From positions 496,001 through 560,000 of the forward strand of contig CAWDWP010000001.1 of assembly GCA_963806045.1 (NCBI GenBank): 64,000 nucleotides of DNA, read 5' to 3'. The position numbers were made by a program, and so were the translations under genes. This document shows positions 31,169 to 40,379 of this stretch, in pieces (position 1 is the stretch's first letter; every line of letters begins with the position of its first letter). The notes beneath the pieces were generated by a model. It saw nothing but the letters and a program-made list of their open reading frames with translations, was not told the DNA's origin and did not search any database. The DNA is from DATCHW01 sp963806045 (GTDB lineage Bacteria > Bacteroidota > Ignavibacteria > Tepidaquicellales > Tepidaquicellaceae).

Positions 31169-32768
31169 ACTTTTTAAAGATTTTTCTAGCAAACCCTATA
31201 AAAACCAAAACACCGGAAAAATACATGCATAACTTTCCTGTTAAATCTCCGTGTTGTGTATAAAATGTTTTTTCTTTATTTATTCCGATTTCACCGGATA
31301 ATAAAACTTTCTCCCCGATTTCGGTCTCCTGAAGCATATTACCGTAAGGGTCAATGAAACAGGAAATTCCTGTATTGGCGCACCTTGCAATCCATCTCCT
31401 GTTCTCGACAGCCCGAAGGACGGAAAACTGATTGTGCTGGTATGTCCCGAATAGTTTTCCCCACCAGCCGTCATTGGTAATCACGACGCTGAAATCTCCT
31501 CCTTTATTTACAAACTCGGAGAAAAACTCAGGATAAATTGATTCATAACAAATTGCCGTATTAAATGTATATTTGTTTTTCAGATTGAATATTGTTGTAT
31601 CTTTTCCAATTTCATATGAACTGATACCCACTCCCCATTTTATAAAAGATTTCAAAAATTTCAGGTGCTCCTGATATGGTATTCTTTCACTTGCGATAAC
31701 GAGCTTCATTTTATTATATCTTTGAAGTTCGGAGCGGTCTTTGTTTTTTTCCAGAAGTATGGCAGAATTATATGAACTGTATTTATACAACTTGTTATAT
31801 TTCAGAGCATCTTCGGGAGCGTTCAGAGTATCGGTATAAATAATTAAATCCGGCGCACCAATTAGTACAGGAATATCTAAACTGTCAACAACATTTTTCA
31901 GAATATTATATTTACTTTCACTCATCACATCAGCAAGATAATATGTAACAGCAGCTTCAGGAAATATTATCAGGTCAAGACCGGGATTTTTGCCGGAAAT
32001 TTCTTTTATCAATTGAGCATAATCTTCAGTTAGTACCCTTGAGTTCTCTTTCCATTTAATCCAGGGATTTATATTCGGCTGAATAATACCTGCCTTCACT
32101 GTCCCGTATTTTTTGAAATCAGTATATTTTGATTTGGAATTTGTAAGAACAGAATACATATCCGGGGCGAAGAATATTAGCAGAATCAAAAAATAAATAA
32201 GAACATTTTTTTTCTTTTTGAAAATGCTATTTCCGTTTTCACCAAATTTATTTCTGAATTCCAGAAAAAGATAATAGAGCATTATGGATATTGTACAAAC
32301 CCAGAACGATAATCCCAGAACACCCGTAATTTCAATAAACTGGATTTTGTGTAGTTGAGTTGTAAAAGCATTTCCGATTGTCAGCCAGGGGAAGCTCAGT
32401 TCTCCGAGGAAATGAAAGTATTCAAATCCTGTCCACAGGATAGGGAAGAGAAGCAAAGTGAAGTTCGGAAATCTTTTTATTTTTATATTCCGGGAAACAA
32501 AGAAAAATATTAATGAAGGAACCATCAGAAAGAGCGAGTGGAGAACCATTGTCATTGTTCCGCCGAGGAGCAGAAATAAATCCGCATCCCGCTGAAGTCC
32601 GCTCAGAGCCAGCCAGGACACAGTTATCAACTGATAAAATGTGAAGATAAGATAATTCCTGTAAAAAACCTGCCTGTAATTTTTTGAACTGAGTGTAAGG
32701 TAAATAATAAATGCAATCCCGAAGAATGAACAGAAATAGAGATTAATTGGAGGAAAAGAAACACCCAT
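31161..32768 (-). CDS. lnt: Apolipoprotein N-acyltransferase
   Basis: 535 residues. Several N-terminal membrane helices are followed by a periplasmic nitrilase-like domain with the catalytic Glu in FPEAAVTYY (about 272), Lys in NKMKLVIASE (about 352) and Cys in AICYESIYPEFF (about 406). The spacing matches Lnt. It transfers the third acyl chain onto the N-terminal Cys of lipoproteins at the inner membrane. AGGA six bases before the ATG at 32768 supports this start. The codons just upstream (FLLTLITGIL) also look like helix, so translation might begin earlier at a non-ATG codon. The gene follows ispF and PAP2 on the same strand. Confidence 0.93.
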   Translation of the reverse strand: MGVSFPPINLYFCSFFGIAFIIYLTLSSKNYRQVFYRNYLIFTFYQLITVSWLALSGLQRDADLFLLLGGTMTMVLHSLFLMVPSLIFFFVSRNIKIKRFPNFTLLLFPILWTGFEYFHFLGELSFPWLTIGNAFTTQLHKIQFIEITGVLGLSFWVCTISIMLYYLFLEFRNKFGENGNSIFKKKKNVLIYFLILLIFFAPDMYSVLTNSKSKYTDFKKYGTVKAGIIQPNINPWIKWKENSRVLTEDYAQLIKEISGKNPGLDLIIFPEAAVTYYLADVMSESKYNILKNVVDSLDIPVLIGAPDLIIYTDTLNAPEDALKYNKLYKYSSYNSAILLEKNKDRSELQRYNKMKLVIASERIPYQEHLKFLKSFIKWGVGISSYEIGKDTTIFNLKNKYTFNTAICYESIYPEFFSEFVNKGGDFSVVITNDGWWGKLFGTYQHNQFSVLRAVENRRWIARCANTGISCFIDPYGNMLQETEIGEKVLLSGEIGINKEKTFYTQHGDLTGKLCMYFSGVLVFIGFARKIFKKFT

Positions 32769-32834
32769 TAATATTCCTGTAATCAGCGTGAGAAGGAAAA
32801 TTTTTAACTTAGGATTTTTTAGAAAGCAAGTTTT

Positions 32835-33386
32835 TTAAGATTTAAGAATTTTGAATTTACTGTTTATAAATTTCCAGACATATAGCAGAAGCATTGCAAT
32901 TATAATTCCGAGCGCAGTACCGACCAGCATATCAAACGGATAATGCACACCTACGAAAATCCTTGAGATAGCAACTATAAATGCACCTGTGAAAAGTGCA
33001 TACCTGTACTTCGGATAAAAGTGGCTCAGGAATGTTGCGGCGGCAAAATTATTGACTGCGTGTGAAGACGGCATGGAGAATGACTGTGTGCAGTTGACCA
33101 GCATATGCAGGTCTGTAATGACATTGCAGGGCCTGATTCTCTGGAAATATGCTTTAAAAAAATTGCTTGTCTGGTCAGTAATTAAAATTAATAACAGTAA
33201 AAGTATTCCTGCTATTGCACCGCGTTTCCCGCCGGTGAATACAAGGCTGAGCCAGAAGAGAACATAAAATATAATCCAGGATTCTTCTTTTGTAATTAAC
33301 GGCATTGCCTTATCCGTAACCGGATTCGCAAGCGTAATGTTAATGAATCGTAATAAACTTTCGTCTATCTGCTGGAGGAAATTCAT
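32835..33386 (-). CDS. PAP2 family membrane phosphatase
   Basis: 183 residues with five to six hydrophobic segments. All three phosphatase motifs are present: KAYFQRIRP (motif 1), MPSSHAV (motif 2) and SRIFVGVHYPFD (motif 3). Likely substrates are undecaprenyl pyrophosphate or phosphatidic/phosphatidylglycerol phosphates in the inner membrane; the sequence alone does not decide. The gene is 7 bases from ispF and 66 bases from lnt on the same strand, an operon of envelope and isoprenoid genes. That placement favours a role in undecaprenyl-phosphate recycling, but this is inference. Confidence 0.92.
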   Translation of the reverse strand: MNFLQQIDESLLRFINITLANPVTDKAMPLITKEESWIIFYVLFWLSLVFTGGKRGAIAGILLLLLILITDQTSNFFKAYFQRIRPCNVITDLHMLVNCTQSFSMPSSHAVNNFAAATFLSHFYPKYRYALFTGAFIVAISRIFVGVHYPFDMLVGTALGIIIAMLLLYVWKFINSKFKILKS

Positions 33387-33393
33387 GTTTTAA

Positions 33394-33873
33394 TTATTTA
33401 TACAATAAAACTGTTGCGTAAGCCGCACAGCCTTTTTTCTGACCAACGAATCCAAGTCCTTCGGATGTTGTTGCCTTTATCGAAATATTCTTTGTTTTGA
33501 TAATCTTTGAAATATTATCTTTCATTAATGCGGTAAATTTAAATATTTTTGGTTCTTCGAGTATTATCATACAATCAAGATTTTTCACTTTCCATTTTTT
33601 TCCTGAGATGAGTTTAAAAGTTTCTTTTAGTAATATCAAGCTTGATATATTTTTGAATTTTTTATCTGTATTTGGAAACTGATGACCTATATCATCCAGA
33701 CCCGCCGCACCGAGCACAGCATCACAAACAGAATGCAGAAGAACATCAGCATCCGAATGCCCATCAAGACCCATATTGTGGGGAATTTCAACTCCGCCGA
33801 GGATTAATTTACGTTTTTTGGAGAATCTATGGACGTCATATCCATAACCAATACGAATATCAGACATTTTCAT
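33394..33873 (-). CDS. ispF: 2-C-methyl-D-erythritol 2,4-cyclodiphosphate synthase
   Basis: 159 residues, the full family length. The zinc ligands D13 and H15 lie in YGYDVHRF and H47 in SDADVLLHSVCDAVLGA. The C-terminal ATTSEGLGFVGQKKGCAAYA is the conserved CDP-binding end. It forms the cyclodiphosphate in the MEP isoprenoid pathway as a cytoplasmic homotrimer. MSD at 33867 is an alternative start to the ATG at 33873. It is the first gene of the ispF-PAP2-lnt run. Confidence 0.97.
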   Translation of the reverse strand: MKMSDIRIGYGYDVHRFSKKRKLILGGVEIPHNMGLDGHSDADVLLHSVCDAVLGAAGLDDIGHQFPNTDKKFKNISSLILLKETFKLISGKKWKVKNLDCMIILEEPKIFKFTALMKDNISKIIKTKNISIKATTSEGLGFVGQKKGCAAYATVLLYK

Positions 33874-33980
33874 AATCGAGATAAATTTATCTTTTTTAGA
33901 GATTTAAAACAATTCGAAAGGAGTATACTTGATGTAAAGAGAATTTAAATTTATTAGCAGAGTATCTTTTATGTCCACCT

Positions 33981-34030
33981 CGTCACGAATCCCATGTAGA
34001 AGATCCCGCATTTATCGGGAATTCGTGACG
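33981..34030. repeat. Intergenic inverted repeat with nested hairpin
   Basis: CGTCACGAATCCC at 33981-33993 pairs with GGGAATTCGTGACG at 34017-34030 (one bulged base). Inside it TCCCGCATTTATCGGGA forms a second hairpin. It is not followed by a T-run on either strand and resembles a small dispersed palindromic element rather than a terminator. Confidence 0.6.
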
Positions 34031-34077
34031 CTACGTTATCTCCCTCTCCTCGAGCCTGTGTGAAAATAAAAAAATTT

Positions 34078-34097
34078 CCCCGTCATTTATGACGGGG
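34078..34097 (-). terminator. Rho-independent terminator of the propeller gene at 34131
   Basis: Eight-base stem CCCCGTCA / TGACGGGG with a four-base loop. On the minus strand it is followed by AAATTTTTTTATTTT. It is located 34 bases beyond the stop at 34131. Confidence 0.8.
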
Positions 34098-34130
34098 TTG
34101 CGTTTCCCAACCGTAAGCTGATATAGCAAA

Positions 34131-36187
34131 TTATTTCAATAAAATAAGTTTTTTAGTGTCAACAAAATTTCCAGTTCGTAATTGATAAAAATACACTCCG
34201 CTCGGAAATTGCGACCCGTCAAATGTTACTTCATATGTTCCCGGATTTAGTTTTTCGTTTACAAGTGTTTGTATCTCACGGCCGGTTATATCATAGACAG
34301 ACAGGAATGTCTGTCCTACTGTGTGTCCCGATATATCAAATCTTATCTTAGTTGAGGGATTGAAGGGATTGGGGAAGTTTTGGTAAAGATTATATTTATC
34401 AGAGATATTTGTATTAGTAGGTTTAATTCCTATTATTTCCATTAATGGTCGCTTCCATACTGAATTATCACCTTTACCCCCGCTAATAGATAATTACCCG
34501 AAATTAATAAGCAATTTATTACAGCATTATTAAATCCCTGATTAATTTGATTCCAGTTTGTACCGCTATTTGAGGAATAAAATACGCCATTTTCATTTGC
34601 AGTTCCAACAAATATATTTGCGCCGTATGCTACAATTGAGCTAACATACTGGTTCGTTAATCCTATAGCTGTCCAGTTTTCTCCATTATTCGTTGACCGA
34701 AAAACACCAGCGCTTGAAGTTCCTGCATAAACATTAGAACTGGAAACAGCAAGTGCGTTTATCTGTTAGTAATTAGTTAGGCCGTAATTAATAGGTGACC
34801 AAATAGTATCATTGATTGGGCATCAGAAAAATACCTCCCACTGGTTCCGGCAAATAAATTTGTTTCTGAAGATGCAAAAGTACTTATATATAAATCAGTT
34901 AAACCGAAACTCATATCTCTCCAATTTGCTCCATTATCTCTGGAACGGTATATGCCATTATAAGTGCCTGCATATAGTGAGGTACCCGAGAACAATAATG
35001 TTGTAACATTCATATAATATAATCCTGAGATTCTCCAGTTTAAACCATTGTTTGTAGAACGATAAACACCGGCACTTGATCCCGCAACGATAGTGGATCC
35101 TGACTTAGCTATACAATATAATACTGAAGTTGTCAAAGTTGTATCCATCGGTATCCAACTTATTCCGTTGTTTGTTGAAGTGAAAATATCTCCTAAATAT
35201 GAATTATACACATCGAATGCCCCTGCATATAAAATTGAGTCTGATAAACAAAGACTATTTACTGTCCGGCAATTCAATCCTGTGAGGACCCCAGTTTAAA
35301 CCATTATTAGTTGATATAAATGATCCGTAATCTTCAACCCCTGAATAAATATTCGAAGATTTAACGAAGAGGGATAGAACATCTTTATTTAATAATCCGA
35401 TACAATTCCAACTGACTCCGCTATTTGAAGAACGAAATATTCCACCGCCATAAGAACCGGCAAAAACATATGACCCTGAAATAGCGACGGAGGGAAAGTT
35501 CTGCCTCGTCAATCCATTATTCACTGAGTTCCAATTCACTCCCTCATTTGTAGACTTATATATTCCATTATTATATGTTCCGGCAAAAATATTATCAGCA
35601 TTAGCAGCAAGAGAATAAACAGTTATATTATTTAATGAGGTTTGTGTCCAGTTTACACCATAATTTGTAGAACGATATACACCATTTGCGGCTCCCGCAT
35701 AAAGATATGAACCTGATTTTATTAATGAATTTGTTTGATGATTTAAGTCCGTTATAATCCAGTTACTACCGCTATTTGTTGTAGTAAATATACCATGATA
35801 AGTACCTGCAATTACATTTTGATCTGAAATTAACAGAGAATAAACATTATAAGGTGGCGAGAAACCTGAATTGGCTATAATCCAATTATTACCATTATTA
35901 TTCGAATATAATATTCCTTCCTGAGTTCCAGCGTATATTATAGAATCGGATACAGCTATTGAATATATATTATAAGGCAAGATACCATAACCAAGATATG
36001 TCCAGTTCTCCCCATTATTTGTTGAACGTACGACCCCAAAACCCCACGTTCCCGCGAATAAATAATTATTATTTGCTGCAAAGCAAGTAAAGGAACCTCC
36101 ACAAGGACCATTCATTTGCACCCATTGTGCATTTGCAATGATTAATGAGAAATGAATAATGAGTAATGATAAAATTATTTTTTTCAT
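34131..36187 (-). CDS. BNR-type repeat protein with T9SS sorting domain, several frameshifts
   Basis: Signal peptide MKKIILSLLIIHFSLIIANAQ, then about twelve 41-residue repeats of the form AGTYNNGIYKSTNEGVNW and AGSYGGGIFRSSNSGVSW. The first frame runs from 36187 to about 35265. The second runs from about 35277 to 34800. The stretch 34800-34442 carries repeats in mixed frames with in-frame stops. The sorting domain (LYQNFPNPFNPSTKIRFDIS to TKKLILLK) closes the gene at 34131 and contains a type B palindrome. Reconstructed length is about 685 residues. The hairpin terminator just downstream shows that the transcription unit ends here. Confidence 0.8.
34295..34320. repeat. Palindromic element type B in sorting domain
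   Basis: AGACAGACAGGAATGTCTGT followed by CCTAC, the same as at 19081 and 38973. It encodes HTVGQTFLSVYDI in the host frame. Confidence 0.8.
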
Positions 36188-36199
36188 AAATGTAATAAT

Positions 36200-37504
36200 T
36201 TATTTTAAGAGCACTAATTTTTTTGTTTCTTTAAATTCTCCTGCAGTAAATGTATAAAAATACACACCGCTCGGTAATTGCGACCCATCGAATGAAACTT
36301 CGTAGATTCCGGGTTGTAATGATTCGTTTACAAGTGTTTGAATTTCTCGACCGGTAATGTCATAGACTTTTAGAGTGGACACCCCCCCTTGCCCCCCCTT
36401 GTAAAGGGTGGGAGAATTTGGAATATCAAACTTTATCTTTGTCACCGGATTAAATGGATTCGGATAGTTCTGATATAAAGAATAATTTTGGGGATAAATA
36501 TTTTCTTTATTTTGAATAAACATTACTCCGCCGTTAGTGGTTTTGTATATCGCTCCTGTTCCCGCAGCAAAGCCCGTGAGAGAATTAGCAAATTCTATGC
36601 AATGCAGGCCCTCTCCCCAATAATTGTTAATATTTGACCAGTTCATACCACCATCTGTGGTTTTGCTCATTACTCCCGAGTAACTGTATGATGGACCCGC
36701 ATATATCATTGTTCCAACATAAATACCTATATTTTCATTTTGGAAATGAGAATCTTTTAATTGTAAAATACTATTAGGCCAGGCAGTTTCATTGAATATA
36801 TTATTCCAGTTTATGCCGCCATTAGTGGTTTTAAGTACATATAACCCCGCTGAGTAATTAGAAACATTTTGAAGAGAACCTAAAACATAACCGGTCTGCG
36901 AATTTATAAAAGAAATGGAGCTTAAGATGACATTTGTGTAAGAAATAATATTCCAGTTCGAACCTCCATCAGTTGTTGTTGCCAGTTTTTCATAGCCGCA
37001 AACAAAACCCTTTAACGAATCCAGGAAATAAATATCAAATGCATCGGATGAACCCGGTAACGAACCCGACCATTGAATTCCACCATTGGTTGTCTTGGCG
37101 TATACTCCGCTTTCACCTGCTAACCATCCCGTATTTTGATTTATAAAATAAAGAGAATTAATTTTTTTATTATACGCGACCAAAGTAGCAGTCCAGTTAA
37201 AGCCTCCATTTGTTGTCTTATATATTTCTCCTGAATATGTTCCTGCCCAGCCCACATTAAAATCTTTGAAGCAAAGGCTGTAAATAATATTAGAGCTTGA
37301 AGGAGAATGAATTAATTCCCAGCTGCTTCCTCCGTTTGTAGTTCTGAAGATTTTTAAACCATCTCCGCCTGCCCACCCGGTATTCGGGTTTATGAAAGAG
37401 CAATCCCAGTGTTGACCACCCGTGTAATAATTCGACCATTGAGAAAAAGCTGGTTCGAAAAAAAACAAAATCAAAAACAGACTTAATAATTTAAAATTTT
37501 TCAT
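36200..37504 (-). CDS. Ycf48-like propeller protein with T9SS sorting domain
   Basis: 434 residues, intact. Signal peptide MKNFKLLSLFLILFFFEPAF (cut near FSQW), followed by about seven repeats (SFINPNTGWAGGDGLKIF, YFINQNTGWLAGESGVY, SFINSQTGYVLGSL and others) to about residue 330. The sorting domain starts LYQNYPNPFNPVTKIKFDIP. It contains the type A poly-C element in frame (SPTLYKGGQGGVSTLKVY) and ends TKKLVLLK. Only 12 bases separate it from the next gene downstream (36187) and 11 from the gene upstream (37516), consistent with one transcript for 34131-38808. Confidence 0.9.
   Translation of the reverse strand: MKNFKLLSLFLILFFFEPAFSQWSNYYTGGQHWDCSFINPNTGWAGGDGLKIFRTTNGGSSWELIHSPSSSNIIYSLCFKDFNVGWAGTYSGEIYKTTNGGFNWTATLVAYNKKINSLYFINQNTGWLAGESGVYAKTTNGGIQWSGSLPGSSDAFDIYFLDSLKGFVCGYEKLATTTDGGSNWNIISYTNVILSSISFINSQTGYVLGSLQNVSNYSAGLYVLKTTNGGINWNNIFNETAWPNSILQLKDSHFQNENIGIYVGTMIYAGPSYSYSGVMSKTTDGGMNWSNINNYWGEGLHCIEFANSLTGFAAGTGAIYKTTNGGVMFIQNKENIYPQNYSLYQNYPNPFNPVTKIKFDIPNSPTLYKGGQGGVSTLKVYDITGREIQTLVNESLQPGIYEVSFDGSQLPSGVYFYTFTAGEFKETKKLVLLK
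36378..36414. repeat. Palindromic element type A, in frame in a sorting domain
   Basis: ACACCCCCCCTTGCCCCCCC then TTGTAAAGGGTGGGAG. Encodes LYKGGQGGVS. The identical sequence is at 37694 in the neighbouring gene. Confidence 0.8.
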
Positions 37505-37515
37505 TTTATTATATC

Positions 37516-38808
37516 TTATTTTAATAAAATCATAGTTTTTGTTTCAGAGTATTCTCCCGTTTTCAACTGATAGAAATAAACTCCGCTTGCAAAGTTGCTG
37601 CCGTCGAATGTTACTTGGTAAGTCCCGGGATTTAGCTTTTCGTTTACAAGTGTTTGAATTTCACGACCGGTAATGTCATAGACTTTTAGAGTGGACACCC
37701 CCCCTTGCCCCCCCTTGTAAAGGGTGGGAGAATTTGGAATATCAAATTTTATTTTTGTTGTTGGATTAAAAGGATTTGGATAATTCTGATGTAATGAAAA
37801 GGAAGAAGGGACTTTAGTGCTGATGTTTTGTATCCCTAAAATTTCTGATAAATCTCTACGCCAGACGGAATGCGAAAATGTACCTGCGAAGATATAATTA
37901 TTTATAATTATTAAAGAAAATATATAGGGAGTAAAATTAAAACCCTGATTTATTTGGACCCAACTTGTGGAGTTAGTGGAGAGATAAACACCATGACCAA
38001 ACGTCCCTGCGAAAATATTATTTTCACCTAAAGCAAGTGTCCAAACATTAATATTATTTAAACCAATATCGTTCCAGTTTGCTCCATTATTAGTCGAACG
38101 AAAAATACCATGGCCATCAGTCGCAGCATAAACATTATTTCCGAGTGTCATGAGGGACCCAACTCCCAGATTAATCAAAATTGTTTGAGTCCAGCTTGTT
38201 CCATTGTTAGTGGAAAAATAGAGGCCATCATATTCTGTTCCTGCAAAAATATAATTTCCGGATAATGTAAGCGAAAGAACTGTAACATTATTTAATGCAG
38301 TATGAGTCCAGTTATACCCATAATTAGAAGAAAGCCAGACACCACCGGTATTGTACATATTATCTGTACCTGCAAAGATATAATTTCCCTTTATTGCAAA
38401 CGAATAAACCGCCTGATTATTCAAGTCAGTATTTGTCCAGTTAATGCCATTATTAGAAGAAAGCCAGACACCACCACCGTAATTATTATCTGTTCCTGCA
38501 AATATGTAATTTCCGAGTACAGCAAGGGAATTAACATTTCTATATCTCAACGCAGTTTGAACCCAATTAGCTCCGCTATTAGTGGTTACATAGACTCCAT
38601 TATTTGTCCCTGCGTAAGTTTTATTTTCGAATACCGCAAAGGAAAAAACATTTGCACTATCCGGCATTCCGTTTGAAACCTTAACCCATTGAGCATTTGC
38701 AACGATTAAAGAACAATGAATAATGAGTATTGCAAAGATTATTTTTTTCCCCGATAAAAATCGGGATTGACCCAAAGGGTACCCTGCTTTGCTCAACATA
38801 ATATTCAA
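37516..38808 (-). CDS. BNR-type repeat protein with T9SS sorting domain and an inserted palindrome after its start codon
   Basis: 430 residues, intact. The N-terminus reads MLSKAGYPLGQSRFLSG before KKIIFAILIIHCSLIVANAQ. In sister genes the signal peptide begins MKKIIF directly, so 16 codons (38749-38796) have been inserted between codons 1 and 2 of the ATG at 38799. An in-frame ATG at 38808 also exists. About seven repeats of the AGTDNNYGGGVWLSSNNGINW type follow, then the sorting domain (LHQNYPNPFNPTTKIKFDIP to TKTMILLK) with a type A insert. The altered N-terminus leaves a hydrophobic core but lengthens the n-region; whether export still works is not known. Confidence 0.85.
   Translation of the reverse strand: MNIMLSKAGYPLGQSRFLSGKKIIFAILIIHCSLIVANAQWVKVSNGMPDSANVFSFAVFENKTYAGTNNGVYVTTNSGANWVQTALRYRNVNSLAVLGNYIFAGTDNNYGGGVWLSSNNGINWTNTDLNNQAVYSFAIKGNYIFAGTDNMYNTGGVWLSSNYGYNWTHTALNNVTVLSLTLSGNYIFAGTEYDGLYFSTNNGTSWTQTILINLGVGSLMTLGNNVYAATDGHGIFRSTNNGANWNDIGLNNINVWTLALGENNIFAGTFGHGVYLSTNSTSWVQINQGFNFTPYIFSLIIINNYIFAGTFSHSVWRRDLSEILGIQNISTKVPSSFSLHQNYPNPFNPTTKIKFDIPNSPTLYKGGQGGVSTLKVYDITGREIQTLVNEKLNPGTYQVTFDGSNFASGVYFYQLKTGEYSETKTMILLK
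37694..37730. repeat. Palindromic element type A, in frame in a sorting domain
   Basis: Identical to the copy at 36378. About 150 bases around both are almost the same, so one may have been copied from the other. Confidence 0.8.
38749..38796. repeat. 48-base palindromic insertion between codons 1 and 2 of a cargo gene
   Basis: Contains CCCGATAAAAATCGGG (a hairpin) and GGGTACCC (a perfect palindrome). The length is 16 codons, so the reading frame is kept and it adds LSKAGYPLGQSRFLSG to the N-terminus. Confidence 0.65.
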
Positions 38809-38809
38809 A

Positions 38810-40034
38810 TTATTTTAGTAATATTAATTTTTTAGTATTTATAAAATCACCCGCTCTCAATTGATAAAAATAAACTCCTGATGCAAAATTGCTGCCGTCG
38901 AATGTTACTTCATATGTTCCGGGATTTAGTTTTTCGTTTACGAGTGTTTGTATCTCACGACCGGTATGTCATAGACAGACAGGAATGTCTGTCCTACTGT
39001 GTGACTCGCTATATCAAATTTTATTTTCGTCATCGGATTAAATGGATTTGGATAGTTTTGGTATAAAGAAAATGAAGAAGGAACTTCTAGTGCTGATGTT
39101 TTGTATTCCAATAATATCTGATAAATCACGACGCCAGACCGAATGAACTGTCAGTTCCTGCGAAAATGTAATTGTTTAGCAATTAATAATGAATAGATAA
39201 ATGGGATGACATTGAATCCCTGATTTATAGCTATCCAGTTGGTACCGTTATTTGTGGAGAGATATACTCCCGTAATTGTTCCCGCTATTATGTTATGTGT
39301 GATGTTTGAAAGCGAATAATACAATAAGATTACTATCTAAACTGGTCCGACCCAATTCGTGCCGTTATTTGTTGGAGAGATAAACACCATGACTAGTCCC
39401 CGCAAAAATATTACCGCCATTGAAGGACAATGAATGAACAATAATATTATTTATAGAGGATTGTGTCCAACTCGCACCATAATTAGTTGATTTATAGACA
39501 CCGTTATCACTCCGTCACCTGCAAAAATATTATTACCGCTTATGCTAAGGGAATGAACAGTTTTATCATTAAAAGTTGATCGAGCCCAGTTAATTCCACT
39601 ATTAGTTAGACGATATAGATACCACTGATCCTGTGCTCCTGCAAAAATATAATTGTCCGTTAATAGCTAAGGAATATATAGTTAGATCATTCACAAGACT
39701 GTTTGATCCAGTTCATACCGTTATTAGTAGATAAGAAAGACGCCGTTACGCCATGTCCCTGCAAAAATATTATTATCCATTTATTAAAAGCGAATAAACC
39801 AAACTTGATTATTCAATGTAGTTTGATTCCAACTCATACCGTTATTTGTTAGAAGGAAATACTCCGCTGGAGTCGATAGGATTATTTGATGTCCCGGCAA
39901 AAATATAATTTCCACTATTTGCAAGCGCACAAACTGACAGGCTGTCCAATCCCATTCGACATCTGCACCCATTGTGCATTTGCAATGCTTAATGAGAAAT
40001 GAATAATGAGTAATGTTAAAATTAATTTCTTCAT
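38810..40034 (-). pseudogene. BNR-type T9SS cargo gene, shattered by indels
   Basis: The start codon at 40034 and a signal-peptide coding region (IIHFSLSIANAQW-like) are readable. So are about seven repeats of the family (AGTSNNPIDSSGVFLLTNNG-like near 39870, and others down to 39200). The sorting domain (LYQNYPNPFNPMTKIKFDIA to TKKLILLK, stop at 38810) is also readable, but with frame changes about every 50-150 bases. Even the sorting domain has a one-base loss at the type B palindrome (38966). No long frame survives. Repeat order and spacing match the intact gene at 37516-38808, so this was a tandem paralogue. The indel density is far above that of neighbours. Confidence 0.78.
38973..38998. 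repeat. Palindromic element type B in sorting domain
   Basis: Same 25-base core as 19081 and 34295, located in the sorting domain of the broken gene 38810-40034. Confidence 0.8.
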
Positions 40035-40379
40035 AACCTGTTTTGACTTAAATTATTTTAAATATACCCCGCTCCCATAATTGTAGAAAATAATCTGTTT
40101 ACCTCGTTACTTAATTATTTCCCAATAAATCACGTACTAAAATTTACAAAATGTAATTTTAATATGCAAATAACTTATTCTTAAGATGGTTAAAAAATTG
40201 GCATTAAAATTTCTCCTTTGTTGCGAATTCCCGGTGATTCTAATCCTGCCTGTCACTATTTGCTTGACGGACAAGACGTTTCGCATCGGGGGATGCGAAA
40301 CAAGGAGGAATTTTGGTATAAAAAAATATCGATTTTTATCTATAAAAATTTGCTATATTTAACAAACAATTAATTCTAA
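40035..40379. other. 345-base divergent intergenic region
   Basis: Lies between the broken cargo gene (minus strand) and the small membrane-protein gene (plus strand). It holds the 109-base inverted-repeat element at 40206-40314. TATATTTA at 40354-40361 is a near match to the Bacteroidota -7 element for the plus-strand gene. No other gene is seen. Confidence 0.5.
40206..40314. repeat. MITE-like imperfect inverted repeat with internal hairpin
   Basis: Terminal arms AAAATTTCTCCTTTGTTGCG (40206-40225) and GCGAAACAAGGAGGAATTTT (40295-40314) are about 85 percent complementary. Inside the right half GTTTCGCATC (40278-40287) and GATGCGAAAC (40292-40301) form a perfect ten-base stem with a GGGG loop. 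No coding content. Confidence 0.65.
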
